A stretch of 28,291 nt of DNA, from positions 1 to 28,291 of the forward strand of contig CAJOMW010000005.1 in assembly GCA_905235695.1 (NCBI GenBank). Reading direction: 5' to 3'. Source of the DNA: an uncultured Clostridia bacterium. Lineage in GTDB: Bacteria; Bacillota; Clostridia; Oscillospirales; CAG-382. Below, one piece after another: positions 14,634-23,312 of this stretch. The position numbers and the translations under genes are program-made. The notes under the pieces were generated by a model that was not told the DNA's origin, searched no databases, and saw only the letters and a program-made list of their open reading frames with translations. Position 1 is the first letter of the stretch. Each line of letters starts with the position of its first letter.

Positions 14634-16442
14634 TTATTCCCTGTTATTTCTCTTCAGAACCGTGTAATCTACCCTTATCCCGAGTATTCCGACATCGGGA
14701 TCTTTTGTGCTTATTGCGAATCTGAACTTTTCGGCGGCGTATTTCGGAACCCTCACAAAAAACGTCGCCTTGTTATCCTCCGATGGACACAATTCCTCTT
14801 CGTGCTCAAAGTACTTGTTCCCGTCCGCATATATCCGCACTGCAGCACGGCACTTTTTTCCGGTCATGCAGTCGAATCTCACGGCGGTAACCGTCTTTTT
14901 CGCATGAGGATACGAAAGGTCCGTGTTTTTGGTCTCAACGTATGCGTCGACCGTTCCGCCGCCGTCGTCAAACACTACGCACCCGCAGTCCTCTCCGAAT
15001 CCGAAAAGCTCTCTTCCGTCCCCGAAGAGCACGTCCGCATCTATATCCGACAGGACAAGCCACACGAGCTTGCTTGCATGGTCCTTATAATTTGACGAGC
15101 TTACGTATGGCCGGGCGCCGTAATCCCAGACGTACGCCCTGTTCCCGACAAGGAGCAGGTATTTTCCGTCTGCGTCGCACGCCTTTGCGTTCTTTATCTC
15201 TTCCCCGGATGCGCTGAATAGTCCCTTTTCCCCCTTTGAATCAATTATGTTATGAGAGATTGGCACTATGTTCATCTCGTCGTAGTTGTCGGTCGAATCC
15301 ACTATGAATACGCCGCTTTTGCTGTTGACAAACACCGTTTTGTTGTCTACGGTCGCAACGCTTTGCGGCACGTCGCAGCCGACGGATGAGTTTATCAGCT
15401 TTACCGAGTAGTATCCGCCCGTGCTCTCGGAGTACGAGTAGCTTATGCGTGAGACGGTGCTGTCCGTAAACGTGAGCATATATCCGTACTGCTTTGCGAA
15501 GGCGCGGATATCCTCGCTGCCCTGTCCTATCGTGTTGCAGCTGTCCTCATAGAAGCATAGCGGATCGGCTATCTCGCTCATGAAGTATACGCCGGGGTAA
15601 TCGGGGTTCCCGGCAAGAAACAGCCTTGTGCCGTCGAGTGTGCCGCCGCCGAACGACTCCGCCACAAGACAGCCCGAGAGCTTTTCGCTCTTGTCGTAAT
15701 CGGGGTTTGTCGAGTAGTAGCATATCTTCAAGGTGTTGTCCTGCGTCTGGCGGACGCCTACCAGATAAAAGCTTGTGTTGTCGTACGTATACTTATCGTC
15801 GTCAAGCAGTTCACCGTTAAGATAAAGGCAAAATTTCCGGCTGTGATCCATATCGTCCGGAAATATGTATCCTCTGAAGCCGTTCACGGTATCCTCCCGC
15901 AGATACGTTACGGAAACGTACGGCGCAAGGATATTCGGTCTGAACGAGGATACGCGGATAGACGTGGTATCTCTGCCGTTGAACGAGGTGCGATGTGTCG
16001 GTGCGAAGGGGAACTCCTCCTTCGCCTCAAAGTTTCTGTCCGCACTGTAAAAGCGAGCATGGCAGAAGACGTATATCTTTCCCCCGAACTCCACGATAAC
16101 GCTGTCTTCATCCGGGAGGTCGTCCAGCATTACGTATACGCCTCTTCCGTCGGTGCGGCAGAAAAGCGTTCCGGCGTGGAAGAAAAAGCTGCCGCAGAAT
16201 CTTTTCCCTGAGTACGAGTGGAGCGTTCCGTAAGAGATATTGTCCTGCGGGAGCGTGCGGACGGCCTTTCTCGAACGAAGCACACCGTCCTCGAGAAGAA
16301 AGTCGTTTATGGCGCTTGCCTGAGAGCCGTCAATAAGCGACGGATCCGCGCCGAAATTCACTCCGCCGTCAAGCGTTTCGATATAAGCAGAAAGCTTCTT
16401 TGCGGAGGAAAAGGAGTACGGGCTGTGACTTACATACCCCAT
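14634..16442 (-). CDS. Phage head-closure / packaged-DNA stabilisation protein, P22 gp10-like (beta-propeller type)
   Basis: The 602-residue protein opens with 'YIETLDGGVNFGADPSLIDGS' followed by 'INDFLLEDGVLRSRKAVRTL' (residues 20-64). This opening is typical of gp10-like DNA-stabilisation and beta-propeller tail-accessory proteins: Gly-rich, 'DPS...I...Q...', then 'DG.LR.R.G'. The rest is rich in beta strands with aromatic and Gly/Asp turns, for example 'SFGGGTLDGTRLFLAGNPDYP' and 'VFVNSKSGVFIVDST', as expected for propeller blades. In P22, gp10 caps the portal-gp4 channel after headful packaging. It overlaps the upstream adaptor gene by 13 bases. Remote homology only; no HMM was run. Confidence 0.72.
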   Translation of the reverse strand: MGYVSHSPYSFSSAKKLSAYIETLDGGVNFGADPSLIDGSQASAINDFLLEDGVLRSRKAVRTLPQDNISYGTLHSYSGKRFCGSFFFHAGTLFCRTDGRGVYVMLDDLPDEDSVIVEFGGKIYVFCHARFYSADRNFEAKEEFPFAPTHRTSFNGRDTTSIRVSSFRPNILAPYVSVTYLREDTVNGFRGYIFPDDMDHSRKFCLYLNGELLDDDKYTYDNTSFYLVGVRQTQDNTLKICYYSTNPDYDKSEKLSGCLVAESFGGGTLDGTRLFLAGNPDYPGVYFMSEIADPLCFYEDSCNTIGQGSEDIRAFAKQYGYMLTFTDSTVSRISYSYSESTGGYYSVKLINSSVGCDVPQSVATVDNKTVFVNSKSGVFIVDSTDNYDEMNIVPISHNIIDSKGEKGLFSASGEEIKNAKACDADGKYLLLVGNRAYVWDYGARPYVSSSNYKDHASKLVWLVLSDIDADVLFGDGRELFGFGEDCGCVVFDDGGGTVDAYVETKNTDLSYPHAKKTVTAVRFDCMTGKKCRAAVRIYADGNKYFEHEEELCPSEDNKATFFVRVPKYAAEKFRFAISTKDPDVGILGIRVDYTVLKRNNRE

Positions 16443-17086
16443 TTTGCGCGCCTCCCCAAAGGTGCCCTTCTTCCGCCGGCAAAGAGCGAATTGCGCCGCG
16501 TGCCGAGCGGAGAGGCGTTATAGCAGTTGAGCGCTACGTCGTTATACTTGTATATAAGACGGCTGTAAAGCTCGGAGTATTCGGTGGGACATAGCTCTGC
16601 GGCGGTAAGGTAGACAAGCGCATCGCACGTTATGTCCGGAAGGGTTATCTTCTCATCCGCACAGGTCTCGGGCGTAAATTCGTTTGCCTTTACGGTATAT
16701 TCTACGATTGCCCTATCCCCGTCGCCGAAAGCGTCGCAGTAAATGCGTCCGCCTGATATCCGCACTCTGCACATGGGCAGCTCTGCGCCGCCCTTTGCAT
16801 ACAGTCTGCATATCTCATACAGCCCTTCGGGTTGACAAGCGGAAATCATTCCGTCCTCTCCCCTTGTAAACTCTATCTCATCAGAGCGTCTCAGGAGCGG
16901 AAAGCTCAGCATTACCCTTCTTGCGCACTGGTTAAGCGTCGCAATAAAGCGCTTTTCCACGTCCGCCGCTATTCCCTTGCCTCTCGTTATCTCCTCGCCG
17001 TTGAGCGAAAACTCCTCGAGCGCCTTGTATACGCTCTCCTTGAGAAGAGCAAAGGTATAAGTGTGTTCCTGTAAAATACCTATCAT
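16430..17086 (-). CDS. Probable head-tail adaptor (connector) protein
   Basis: From the ATG at 17086 the product is 218 residues: a helical N-terminus ('LLKESVYKALEEFSLNGEEITRG', about 13-35) and a helical segment 'FIATLNQCARRVML', then a beta-rich middle and a helical segment 'ALVYLTAAELCPTEYSELYSRLIYKYND'. This layout and the position between capsid protein and gp10-like gene resemble phage adaptors that bind the portal (P22 gp4 or gp6/gp7-type connectors). The longer frame to 17212 has no ribosome binding site; AGGAAAGG lies immediately before the chosen ATG. It overlaps the gp10-like gene by 13 bases, as adjacent assembly genes often do. The assignment rests mostly on synteny. Confidence 0.65.
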   Translation of the reverse strand: MIGILQEHTYTFALLKESVYKALEEFSLNGEEITRGKGIAADVEKRFIATLNQCARRVMLSFPLLRRSDEIEFTRGEDGMISACQPEGLYEICRLYAKGGAELPMCRVRISGGRIYCDAFGDGDRAIVEYTVKANEFTPETCADEKITLPDITCDALVYLTAAELCPTEYSELYSRLIYKYNDVALNCYNASPLGTRRNSLFAGGRRAPLGRRAKWGM

Positions 17087-17135
17087 CCTTTCCTGTGTGA
17101 CGGGAGAGGTTTCCCCCTCCCGTGCTCCCTTATTC

Positions 17136-17390
17136 TCAGAACAGGTCGCAGAAGCATATATATGCGCTCGCTCCGCTGCCCGAAAGCCAGAAACGGCCGC
17201 CGAGACTTGCATACGTTCCGTCTTTTATGATAAAGGCGTCGGCATCGTCTGCGTTTTTCATTGCCTTGAGGCGAATGTCGCCCCCATCGGCGAATATTAT
17301 CGCTTCAAGCCCTTCGGTGTTTATCTCCGTGTCACTGCCCGTAAGGACGTATTCCTTTGTCTTTACGGGTATTCTCTCGGTCCTGTTCAT
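17136..17390 (-). CDS. Small phage structural-block protein, function unknown
   Basis: An 84-residue beta-rich protein ('EYVLTGSDTEINTEGLEAIIFADGG...') with a Cys-containing C-terminus 'AYICFCDLF'. I chose the second ATG, 6 bases after GAGGG; the first ATG abuts that site. It lies 14 bases after the capsid gene and 49 bases before the adaptor gene. A hairpin at 17101-17122 (CGGGAG/CTCCCG) lies in the latter gap. The product may be a small decoration or fibre-like protein; the family is not recognised. Confidence 0.6.
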   Translation of the reverse strand: MNRTERIPVKTKEYVLTGSDTEINTEGLEAIIFADGGDIRLKAMKNADDADAFIIKDGTYASLGGRFWLSGSGASAYICFCDLF

Positions 17391-17404
17391 AAGCATCCCT
17401 CAAT

Positions 17405-18325
17405 TTATGCGGGATTTGAGAATATTATAGGTCTTGCGTCGCCAAAGCCGAAGGCAAAGTCCACGTATCCGATGTAATCGGTAATGAGGGGGTTGTCCTG
17501 CTTTGACACGAGGACGGTGGGCTTTGTGATATAGACGAGCTTCAGCACCTCGGACAGCATGAGCGAATCGGCTATAGCCCACTGCTTTCCGGTAAGACCG
17601 GTGTTTCCTCCGCCGACTACCATATACTGCATTCCGTATATGGGGTTTGCGGCGTTGGGAGCAGCGTCCTCGTCCGGATTCTTAAAGGGTGCGAGCTTTG
17701 CATTAGGACCGCATATCTCCTTTGCCTTTGCCTCGAGCTCGGGAGAGACGAGGAGAAGGTCGAAATTGCAGGAGAAGGGCAGTCCGTCGGGTGTTACAAA
17801 GCGCGAAGCCTTCGTCATTGCCTCGGTTATTGCGGAAACGGAAAGGTTTGCCCTCATGAGGTTTGAGAAGGTGCCGTCGGAGCTGTCTCTGCTTATGGGG
17901 TGAGCGTCGCTTGCCCATGCCTCGCCGTCCGCACCCTTTGCGGTAAACGCATTTTCAAAGAGTCTGTAAAACTCGTTGAGCACGGTCATGTATGCGCTGT
18001 CTGCGAGCTTTGTTCCTATCTTTGCCGCCTCGCCCGAATAGTCGAGCTTTGCCTTCTTGTAGCTTGCGGTAACTCTGAGAGCGTGCTCACGGGGAGTTAT
18101 CGTAGTGATAAAGCCCCTCTTGCTGTCGGCGGAGGCAACGCTCGTGCCGTCGTAGAGGGGAAGCTCGCCGTAGCCGCCGACTCCCTCGAGCCTGTAATCT
18201 ATCTCGTCCTGGCTCACTACTTCGGCTATTCTGCTTATTGCGTCAAGGCGCTTTGCGTATCTTATATCAAATCTCTTTTTAACGAGAGGATATAAGTCGT
18301 TGTGCCATGTGTAAATATCGTTCAT
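17405..18325 (-). CDS. Phage major capsid protein (HK97-fold type)
   Basis: The 306-residue protein has features seen in tailed-phage capsid proteins: an N-terminal helix and E-loop-like region ('VGGYGELPLYDGTSVASADSKRGFITTITPRE'), a long spine-helix segment 'GEAAKIGTKLADSAYMTVLNEFYRLFENAF' (about 97-126), the conserved 'ASDAHP' followed by 'LMRANLSVSAITEAM', and 'DGLPFSCNFDLLLVSPELEAKAKEI', as in Mu gpT-like and related capsids. It follows the scaffold and decoration-like genes, the usual order. AAGGAG lies 9 bases before the ATG. It assembles the icosahedral shell around the scaffold. Fold assignment is by motif resemblance. Confidence 0.85.
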   Translation of the reverse strand: MNDIYTWHNDLYPLVKKRFDIRYAKRLDAISRIAEVVSQDEIDYRLEGVGGYGELPLYDGTSVASADSKRGFITTITPREHALRVTASYKKAKLDYSGEAAKIGTKLADSAYMTVLNEFYRLFENAFTAKGADGEAWASDAHPISRDSSDGTFSNLMRANLSVSAITEAMTKASRFVTPDGLPFSCNFDLLLVSPELEAKAKEICGPNAKLAPFKNPDEDAAPNAANPIYGMQYMVVGGGNTGLTGKQWAIADSLMLSEVLKLVYITKPTVLVSKQDNPLITDYIGYVDFAFGFGDARPIIFSNPA

Positions 18326-18349
18326 TTGTTTCTCTCCTTACGTGTGTTA

Positions 18350-19000
18350 TCAGTCAAAAAGCGTGGTCTTGAGCTTTACGCCTACCGTGAAAGCCTTGTC
18401 GTCCTTGCAGACGACGATGAATTTTACGGTCGAAGCGCTGTTGTATGCGGCAATACCTCTCGCAGTGCTGTCAAGATATACGTCGCTTCCTATCTCGGGC
18501 ATGAATACGTACTCATCGTCTTTGTACGCCGTTCCTCCCGCACTTACGGTGAACGTCGCCGTTTGACCGGATATATTGCAGGCGCTGACCTTTCTTGCGT
18601 CGCCTACGTTATCGGTGTTCTCCGAGTCGTCCGCCTTGTGTCTGAGCACGAGGTATCCGCTCGAAATGCTCGAAGAGAGCCCCACGGACGAAACGGCTAT
18701 CGCCGTATTGGAGGAAGACGTCGACTTTACTTTATAGACCGGGGCCTTTGCGGAATATACCGCTCCGTCGGTTATGTCGACTCTTATCTTGTCTCCGTCG
18801 GATCTTGCGTTGAGAATATCCTTCTCACCCGTGTGATCCTCTGCGGCAACGCCTATTACCGATGAGCCGACGGCGGTCTTGCCGACAAGTCCGTCAACAA
18901 TGCCTACCACGTCTCCGTGGGTGATTTTCGTATCGGGTGCGATGTCGTACTCTTTTATAAGAGGGGTGTTTGCTCCCGAAAGATTGAATAAAAAGTTCAT
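18350..19000 (-). CDS. Probable capsid decoration protein
   Basis: The 216-residue protein is beta-rich with many Ser, Thr, Val and Gly residues, no cysteine-rich motif and no membrane segment. It contains 'DTKITHGDVVGIVDGLVGKTAVGSSVIGVAAEDHTGEKD', a pattern like head-decoration or DUF2190-type proteins encoded beside capsid genes. It lies between the scaffold and major capsid genes. I chose the ATG at 19000 because GGAG lies 6 bases upstream; an ATG 12 bases earlier is directly attached to AAGGA. The function is inferred from position and composition. Confidence 0.65.
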   Translation of the reverse strand: MNFLFNLSGANTPLIKEYDIAPDTKITHGDVVGIVDGLVGKTAVGSSVIGVAAEDHTGEKDILNARSDGDKIRVDITDGAVYSAKAPVYKVKSTSSSNTAIAVSSVGLSSSISSGYLVLRHKADDSENTDNVGDARKVSACNISGQTATFTVSAGGTAYKDDEYVFMPEIGSDVYLDSTARGIAAYNSASTVKFIVVCKDDKAFTVGVKLKTTLFD

Positions 19001-19015
19001 AAAAATCTCCATTCC

Positions 19016-19804
19016 TTATAATGATATTTTTCCCGTACCCGGAAGGCTGCCGAGCATTTCGGCGTACTCCCTGTACGACAGCCCGCCCTCGCGGGCGATC
19101 TCCATCTGGCGCTTGGTCAAAGATGCGCCGTAGTCCGTCTGCACGGCACCGTCGGAAAATGATGAGCGGAGCGGCACGGTCTTTCTGCGCGCGCCTTCCG
19201 AGCCGCCGTGCGCCCTCTCAAAGCGGATATACTGCTCGTATATATCACCGAGCGGCGCATTTCTTCCCTCGGCAAAAAGCCTGAAGCTCTCCGAAAGCAC
19301 CGTCATAGCGGCGTCCTCCCCGGGGTACTCCTCTTCGAGAGAGAGAATGTCGCCGAGAGTTACGCCGTCAAGGCTTGACAAGCCGCTTTTGCCTGCTTTG
19401 CCTTTATCGGCATCATCCGCTTTTCCGTACTCCGTTTCCGGCTCTTCGCCTATGCCTTTTGCAAACGTATCGTTTTCTTCCGCCTCAACGGCGTCTTTTT
19501 CGGGCTCTGCCGGGATTTGGAACTCGTCCGCATCCTTTGCCCTGCCCAGCCGCTCTCCGAGCATTCGAGCCATATCCGAATACGATGCCTTCTCTATCAC
19601 TCCCGTTGAAGATAGCTCATCAAAGGCACCCTTCAGGTCCTCGAACGCCTCAAAATTTCTGCGCTCGCGCCTGAGCCTTTCGGATATCAGCTTTTCAAGC
19701 TCGTCCTGCGTAAAGGTCTTTTCCGCCGCCTCTGCCATTTTGGGAGCGGCGTCACGTTCGGCGGCTTCTTCCGTCTTTCCGCCGTTTTCATATATATCAA
19801 CCAT
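19016..19804 (-). CDS. Phage capsid scaffolding protein
   Basis: The 262-residue product is highly charged and helical. 'KTFTQDELEKLISERLRRER' (about residues 29-48) is the standard opening of phage scaffold or minor structural GP20/DUF4355-type proteins. A Glu/Asp/Lys-rich disordered middle and a C-terminal 'LTKRQMEIAREGGLSYREYAEML' (about 230-252) complete the pattern. Scaffolds guide capsid assembly and leave or are cleaved before packaging. It overlaps the portal gene by 8 bases; GGAGG lies 6 bases before the ATG. It sits between portal and capsid genes as expected. No protease gene accompanies it, which fits scaffold exit without proteolysis, as in P22. Confidence 0.85.
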   Translation of the reverse strand: MVDIYENGGKTEEAAERDAAPKMAEAAEKTFTQDELEKLISERLRRERRNFEAFEDLKGAFDELSSTGVIEKASYSDMARMLGERLGRAKDADEFQIPAEPEKDAVEAEENDTFAKGIGEEPETEYGKADDADKGKAGKSGLSSLDGVTLGDILSLEEEYPGEDAAMTVLSESFRLFAEGRNAPLGDIYEQYIRFERAHGGSEGARRKTVPLRSSFSDGAVQTDYGASLTKRQMEIAREGGLSYREYAEMLGSLPGTGKISL

Positions 19805-21548
19805 TTTCTTCCTCCGTTACAGCTCCGCTTAAACCGTAGTTTTCGCTTTTTGCATATTTTTCGTCGAGATATGCGCATATTTCCTTTCTCATGGGAAGCC
19901 CTATCATATCCACGTACGCCTTGACGAACATGAAGTTGTCGGGCGTTATGTCTGCGGATATCAGAGAATTTATTGCGGAAATGGTAAACGCCTTTGAGTT
20001 TGCCACAGCATCTCCGAGATGTATCTTCACATCGAGCGACGGGATATATCCCTTTTCGGAGACCTTTTCGGATGCATCCGCAAAGGATGAGTAGCTGAAG
20101 TCAAAGCCTTCGCTGTCCCGTCCCTTTATGAACCTGCCGTCCTCGTAAAATTCGAGCGCCGTGTAGTCTATAAGCGTAAAGAGGCGCTTGAAGCCCTCGG
20201 ATTTGCCGGCCTTTTTAAGAGTCTGACGGGATTTTGCCCTCTCGTTGAGAAGGGCTATACCGGATGCCGTGGTCACGCGCAACGGCTCCTTTCCCTGATT
20301 TGTGTCAAAGTTTCCGGTCGTCTCCTCCATTATGTTCTGCCACATGGAGTAGTTTTCAAACTGACCGCCCTGGAGCGACGAGAGATTTCCGAGTCTCTGC
20401 ACCTTACCCATCATGCCCGGCCTGAGCTTCCATATCGCACCGGGTGTGTTTTCGGGCGTCTCTCCGTCGGAAAAGGCGTTCTCCTCGGCAAGTATAACGT
20501 CGTTTGAAGAAAAGGCGGAATTGAGCTGGAGAAACGCAAGCTCACGGTCGGCGGCGTCTATTATGGGTATTATGTGCTCAAGCTCGCTCTTGCCCCATAT
20601 TCCGTCCTCGCTCGGCACCTTGCTGTATATGACGAACGGAAACATATTGCAGTCCGTATTCTGCCAGTATTTCGGTATGTATTTTACCTCTTTGCCGTTT
20701 ATGAGCACGGTGAGCGCAACGTCGCCTGCCTTATACGCATAGCGGTGCTCGGTCTTTCCCTCATCTCTGCTGAGGGTGCTGACCGTACATTCTCCGCTTC
20801 TCGGCTGTCTGAACCAAAATTCCGTTACGGTGACGCTGTCCGCCTCTCCCCTGTCGGGCAAAGTGACTCCGCTTCTGCCGTCTGCGTCGAAATAGCTCTC
20901 GAAGTCCTCTCCCCGGGAGGCTATGTCGTCCTCAAACACTCTGAACGCCTTCTGCTTGTGCATGGGGTAAACGAATGCGATATACTCGCACGCATCTACA
21001 CTCATGGCATTCGGATCTGCGTATATCTGCTCGGGAAGCGGATTTTCTATGACTACCTCGCTCTCCCCCGAAGGATTTGTTCCGGCGTCGCCTACTCCGA
21101 CCTTCCATACCGCACTGCCCTTTATGCCGAGCCTCCGCTCGTTTCTTATGTTCATGTCCGTAAGTCCGTTCATATCGCATATAAGGCGCACCATCTCCTC
21201 GCGCTGTTTTGCGAGGCTTGCCGGATAATTGAGGCGCGGACTGAACTCAAAGTCCGGCACCTCCGGCTCTATCTGGCTCTCAACGTGCACGTATCCGTCC
21301 GCCGACTGCGCAGGCGTCCAGGGAAGCGCACTGTTTTCGCAGAAAAGATCTGTCTCGTAGTTTATGTCGTGCAGGCCGTCGTAATATCTCCTCATCTTCT
21401 TCCAGTACATATCTGCGGACTGCCTTGCCGCACCGCTCGCTTCGAGCAGCTCCTCGGCCGTCTTTTCGCGCATCTGCGGCGTGGAAAAGTCGTAGAGCGC
21501 CGCGTCGTAGTGCTTTCTTCCCGAAAATACTCCGCCGTGTCTTTTCAT
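19797..21548 (-). CDS. Phage portal protein
   Basis: The 583-residue protein matches large P22-like portal proteins in size and position. It contains 'MYWKKMRRYYDGLHDINYETD' with the following aromatic wing region, 'FPFVIYSKVPSEDGIWGKSELEHIIPIIDAADRELAFLQLN' typical of the portal stem, and 'VTTASGIALLNERAKSRQTLKKAG' in the crown/helix region. Twelve copies would form the DNA channel at one capsid vertex and dock the terminase. The ATG at 21548 has AAAGGA 11 bases upstream. Longer in-frame starts, including a GTG at 21584 that overlaps the terminase stop, are possible. Confidence 0.85.
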   Translation of the reverse strand: MKRHGGVFSGRKHYDAALYDFSTPQMREKTAEELLEASGAARQSADMYWKKMRRYYDGLHDINYETDLFCENSALPWTPAQSADGYVHVESQIEPEVPDFEFSPRLNYPASLAKQREEMVRLICDMNGLTDMNIRNERRLGIKGSAVWKVGVGDAGTNPSGESEVVIENPLPEQIYADPNAMSVDACEYIAFVYPMHKQKAFRVFEDDIASRGEDFESYFDADGRSGVTLPDRGEADSVTVTEFWFRQPRSGECTVSTLSRDEGKTEHRYAYKAGDVALTVLINGKEVKYIPKYWQNTDCNMFPFVIYSKVPSEDGIWGKSELEHIIPIIDAADRELAFLQLNSAFSSNDVILAEENAFSDGETPENTPGAIWKLRPGMMGKVQRLGNLSSLQGGQFENYSMWQNIMEETTGNFDTNQGKEPLRVTTASGIALLNERAKSRQTLKKAGKSEGFKRLFTLIDYTALEFYEDGRFIKGRDSEGFDFSYSSFADASEKVSEKGYIPSLDVKIHLGDAVANSKAFTISAINSLISADITPDNFMFVKAYVDMIGLPMRKEICAYLDEKYAKSENYGLSGAVTEEENG

Positions 21549-21580
21549 CTGTGTTATCATCCTTTCAGTTTTAATATAAG

Positions 21581-22915
21581 TCACTTTGCTTTATTGATTT
21601 TTCTTCCCTTGCCGTACAGCTTTTTTGTCTCCGCCGCCTTTTTTTCTCCGGGCGCCGATGACCTCCATACCGCAAAGTATCTCAGCGCATCCGGCGCATG
21701 GGTTATGGAGTGGGGGTGTATGGATACGTCGCCGGGGCGCGTGGGATCGCTCATGAGGAGCGGCAGACAGCGTATAAGATTCGTGCAGCAGCGCATTATC
21801 TTCATTCTCGGCTGCGCCGATACGCCGTCGTCTCTGAGGCTCAGCCACTCTTTAAGACATGCCCAGCCCTGCGTCCTCTCGGTTGTGAGCTTTGTCAGAT
21901 ACACTCCGTTCTCCGAGAAAAGCTCGGCAATGCTCTTTCCGGAGTCCTTCTGACGCGACCACAAGTCGCTCGGGGCTATCACCGTGTCTATCCCCTGCAT
22001 CTTCTGCTTTATAAGGCGTGCCGCTTCGCTGACTATAAGTCCGCTCTGATGTATCTCGTCGTAGACGTACGCCCGCCCGTCTCTGCCGACCGCAACGAAC
22101 ACCACCGCCAGCATATCGAGACCGTAGTCCATGGCACAGTATTTTCTGTAACCCTCATCCACGCAAAACGGCGGTACTGTATGAACATCGTAGTCGAACT
22201 CTCTGAAAAACTGTCCTTCAAAGCTGCTCCAGTCGCCGCTGAGCCACGCCTCTCTCAGACCGTGCGGAAGGCTCTCGAGCTGTTTTACGTAGTCGGGGTT
22301 CGAGCCGAGAAGCACGCCGTTGTCGTAGACCGTCGCCTTTATAAAGGTGTATTCGGCGCCGTTCTCGCTCTCCCGGTATTCCCTGTCTATGAACAGCCGC
22401 TTTACCCAGCCGTGCCCGACGCCGCCGGGGTTGCAGGTGAGATACATACGCTTGGGGTAGTCGTTTGTTCCCCTCAGGCATCCCTTCAGAGCCTGAAACT
22501 GATATTCCGTCATCTGCGTCGCCTCGTCTATTGCGATAACGTCGTACTCCTGCCCCTGGTACTGCATGGCGTCGCTCTCGTTGCGGAGGTATCCCATGCG
22601 TATAAGCGAGCCGTTGGGAAACTCAAAGGTCTTTTTTGAGTCCGAGTAGCGCACTGCGTCCCCTATCTCAAGCATAAGAGGGCGAATGTGGTTGTCCAGC
22701 AGCTCTGCGTAAGTCCTTCTCACCAGAAGCACCTTCAAGCCCTCGTACCTTGCGCACATGAGCACTATTTTTCTCCTCAGCGCCCAGCTCTTTCCGCCGC
22801 CCCTTGCGCCGCCGTAGGCGACGTACTTGGTCCTGGCATTGAAAAACTCGAGCTGTTTCTTTTGGGGTGTGCCCTTCAGCACGAGCTTGCGAAAATCGCC
22901 TTTTTCAGTCCGCAA
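21581..22915 (-). CDS. Phage terminase large subunit
   Basis: The 444-residue motor has an N-terminal ATPase with Walker A 'GGARGGGKSW' (35-44), 'VLLVRRTYAEL', Walker B 'VIAIDEATQMTEYQ' (126-139) and the coupling motif 'MYLTCNPGGVGHGW' (157-170). The C-terminal RNase-H-like nuclease follows with Asp263 in 'YCAMDYGLD' and 'HAPDALRYF' near the end. It cuts concatemeric DNA and pumps it into the prohead. The start is TTG with GGGGAG 10 bases upstream, overlapping the small-terminase gene by 11 bases. All motor and nuclease motifs look intact, so the packaging machine appears functional. Confidence 0.95.
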   Translation of the reverse strand: MRTEKGDFRKLVLKGTPQKKQLEFFNARTKYVAYGGARGGGKSWALRRKIVLMCARYEGLKVLLVRRTYAELLDNHIRPLMLEIGDAVRYSDSKKTFEFPNGSLIRMGYLRNESDAMQYQGQEYDVIAIDEATQMTEYQFQALKGCLRGTNDYPKRMYLTCNPGGVGHGWVKRLFIDREYRESENGAEYTFIKATVYDNGVLLGSNPDYVKQLESLPHGLREAWLSGDWSSFEGQFFREFDYDVHTVPPFCVDEGYRKYCAMDYGLDMLAVVFVAVGRDGRAYVYDEIHQSGLIVSEAARLIKQKMQGIDTVIAPSDLWSRQKDSGKSIAELFSENGVYLTKLTTERTQGWACLKEWLSLRDDGVSAQPRMKIMRCCTNLIRCLPLLMSDPTRPGDVSIHPHSITHAPDALRYFAVWRSSAPGEKKAAETKKLYGKGRKINKAK

Positions 22916-23288
22916 GACGGCTCGACTCCCCGTCGAGAACTATCTTTATATTGCCGCCTGCCGCACTGTCCTGCTTTCTGTCCCCCCAACCGAAATTGTA
23001 TTTCAGGCTGTTGGCGGCGGCGTTTGCGGCGAGGTCGCCCGTCAGTGCGTGCTCCTCGATAAACGCCTCTATCTTTGAAAAGGCGTCGGATATCAGCGGA
23101 GCGTACTGCCTCTTTGCCGCAAGGCGCTCAAATTCCGCACGGGTTACGCCTATGTAGCTTATAAGCCCTGTCAGCGTATACGGCTTTTTTATCCTTCCGC
23201 CGGCGCTGTTTTCCTCATCGCATGAAGCAAAATACGCCTCTATCTTCTCTCCGACGTCCGAATACTTTCTGTTTTTCGTCTTTGGCAT
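22905..23288 (-). CDS. Phage terminase small subunit
   Basis: The 127-residue protein has a P22 gp3-like layout: 'IEAYFASCDEE' (17-27), 'KPYTLTGLISYIGVTRAEFERL' resembling the DNA-recognition helices, 'LISDAFSKIEAFIEEHALTGDLAANAAANSLKYNFGW' resembling the oligomerisation region, and 'GDRKQ'. Such subunits recognise the packaging site and activate the large subunit. The ATG at 23288 has AAAGGAG 8 bases upstream; a GTG one codon earlier is possible. It overlaps the large-subunit gene by 11 bases. The DNA it would recognise is not identifiable here. Confidence 0.85.
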   Translation of the reverse strand: MPKTKNRKYSDVGEKIEAYFASCDEENSAGGRIKKPYTLTGLISYIGVTRAEFERLAAKRQYAPLISDAFSKIEAFIEEHALTGDLAANAAANSLKYNFGWGDRKQDSAAGGNIKIVLDGESSRLAD

Positions 23289-23312
23289 CACATCTTCTCC
23301 TTTCTTTAAAAA

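Noticed and set aside
20574..21953. Plus-strand open frame of 459 codons
   Set aside because: It mirrors the portal and terminase genes on the other strand; it has no ribosome binding site and no recognisable domains.
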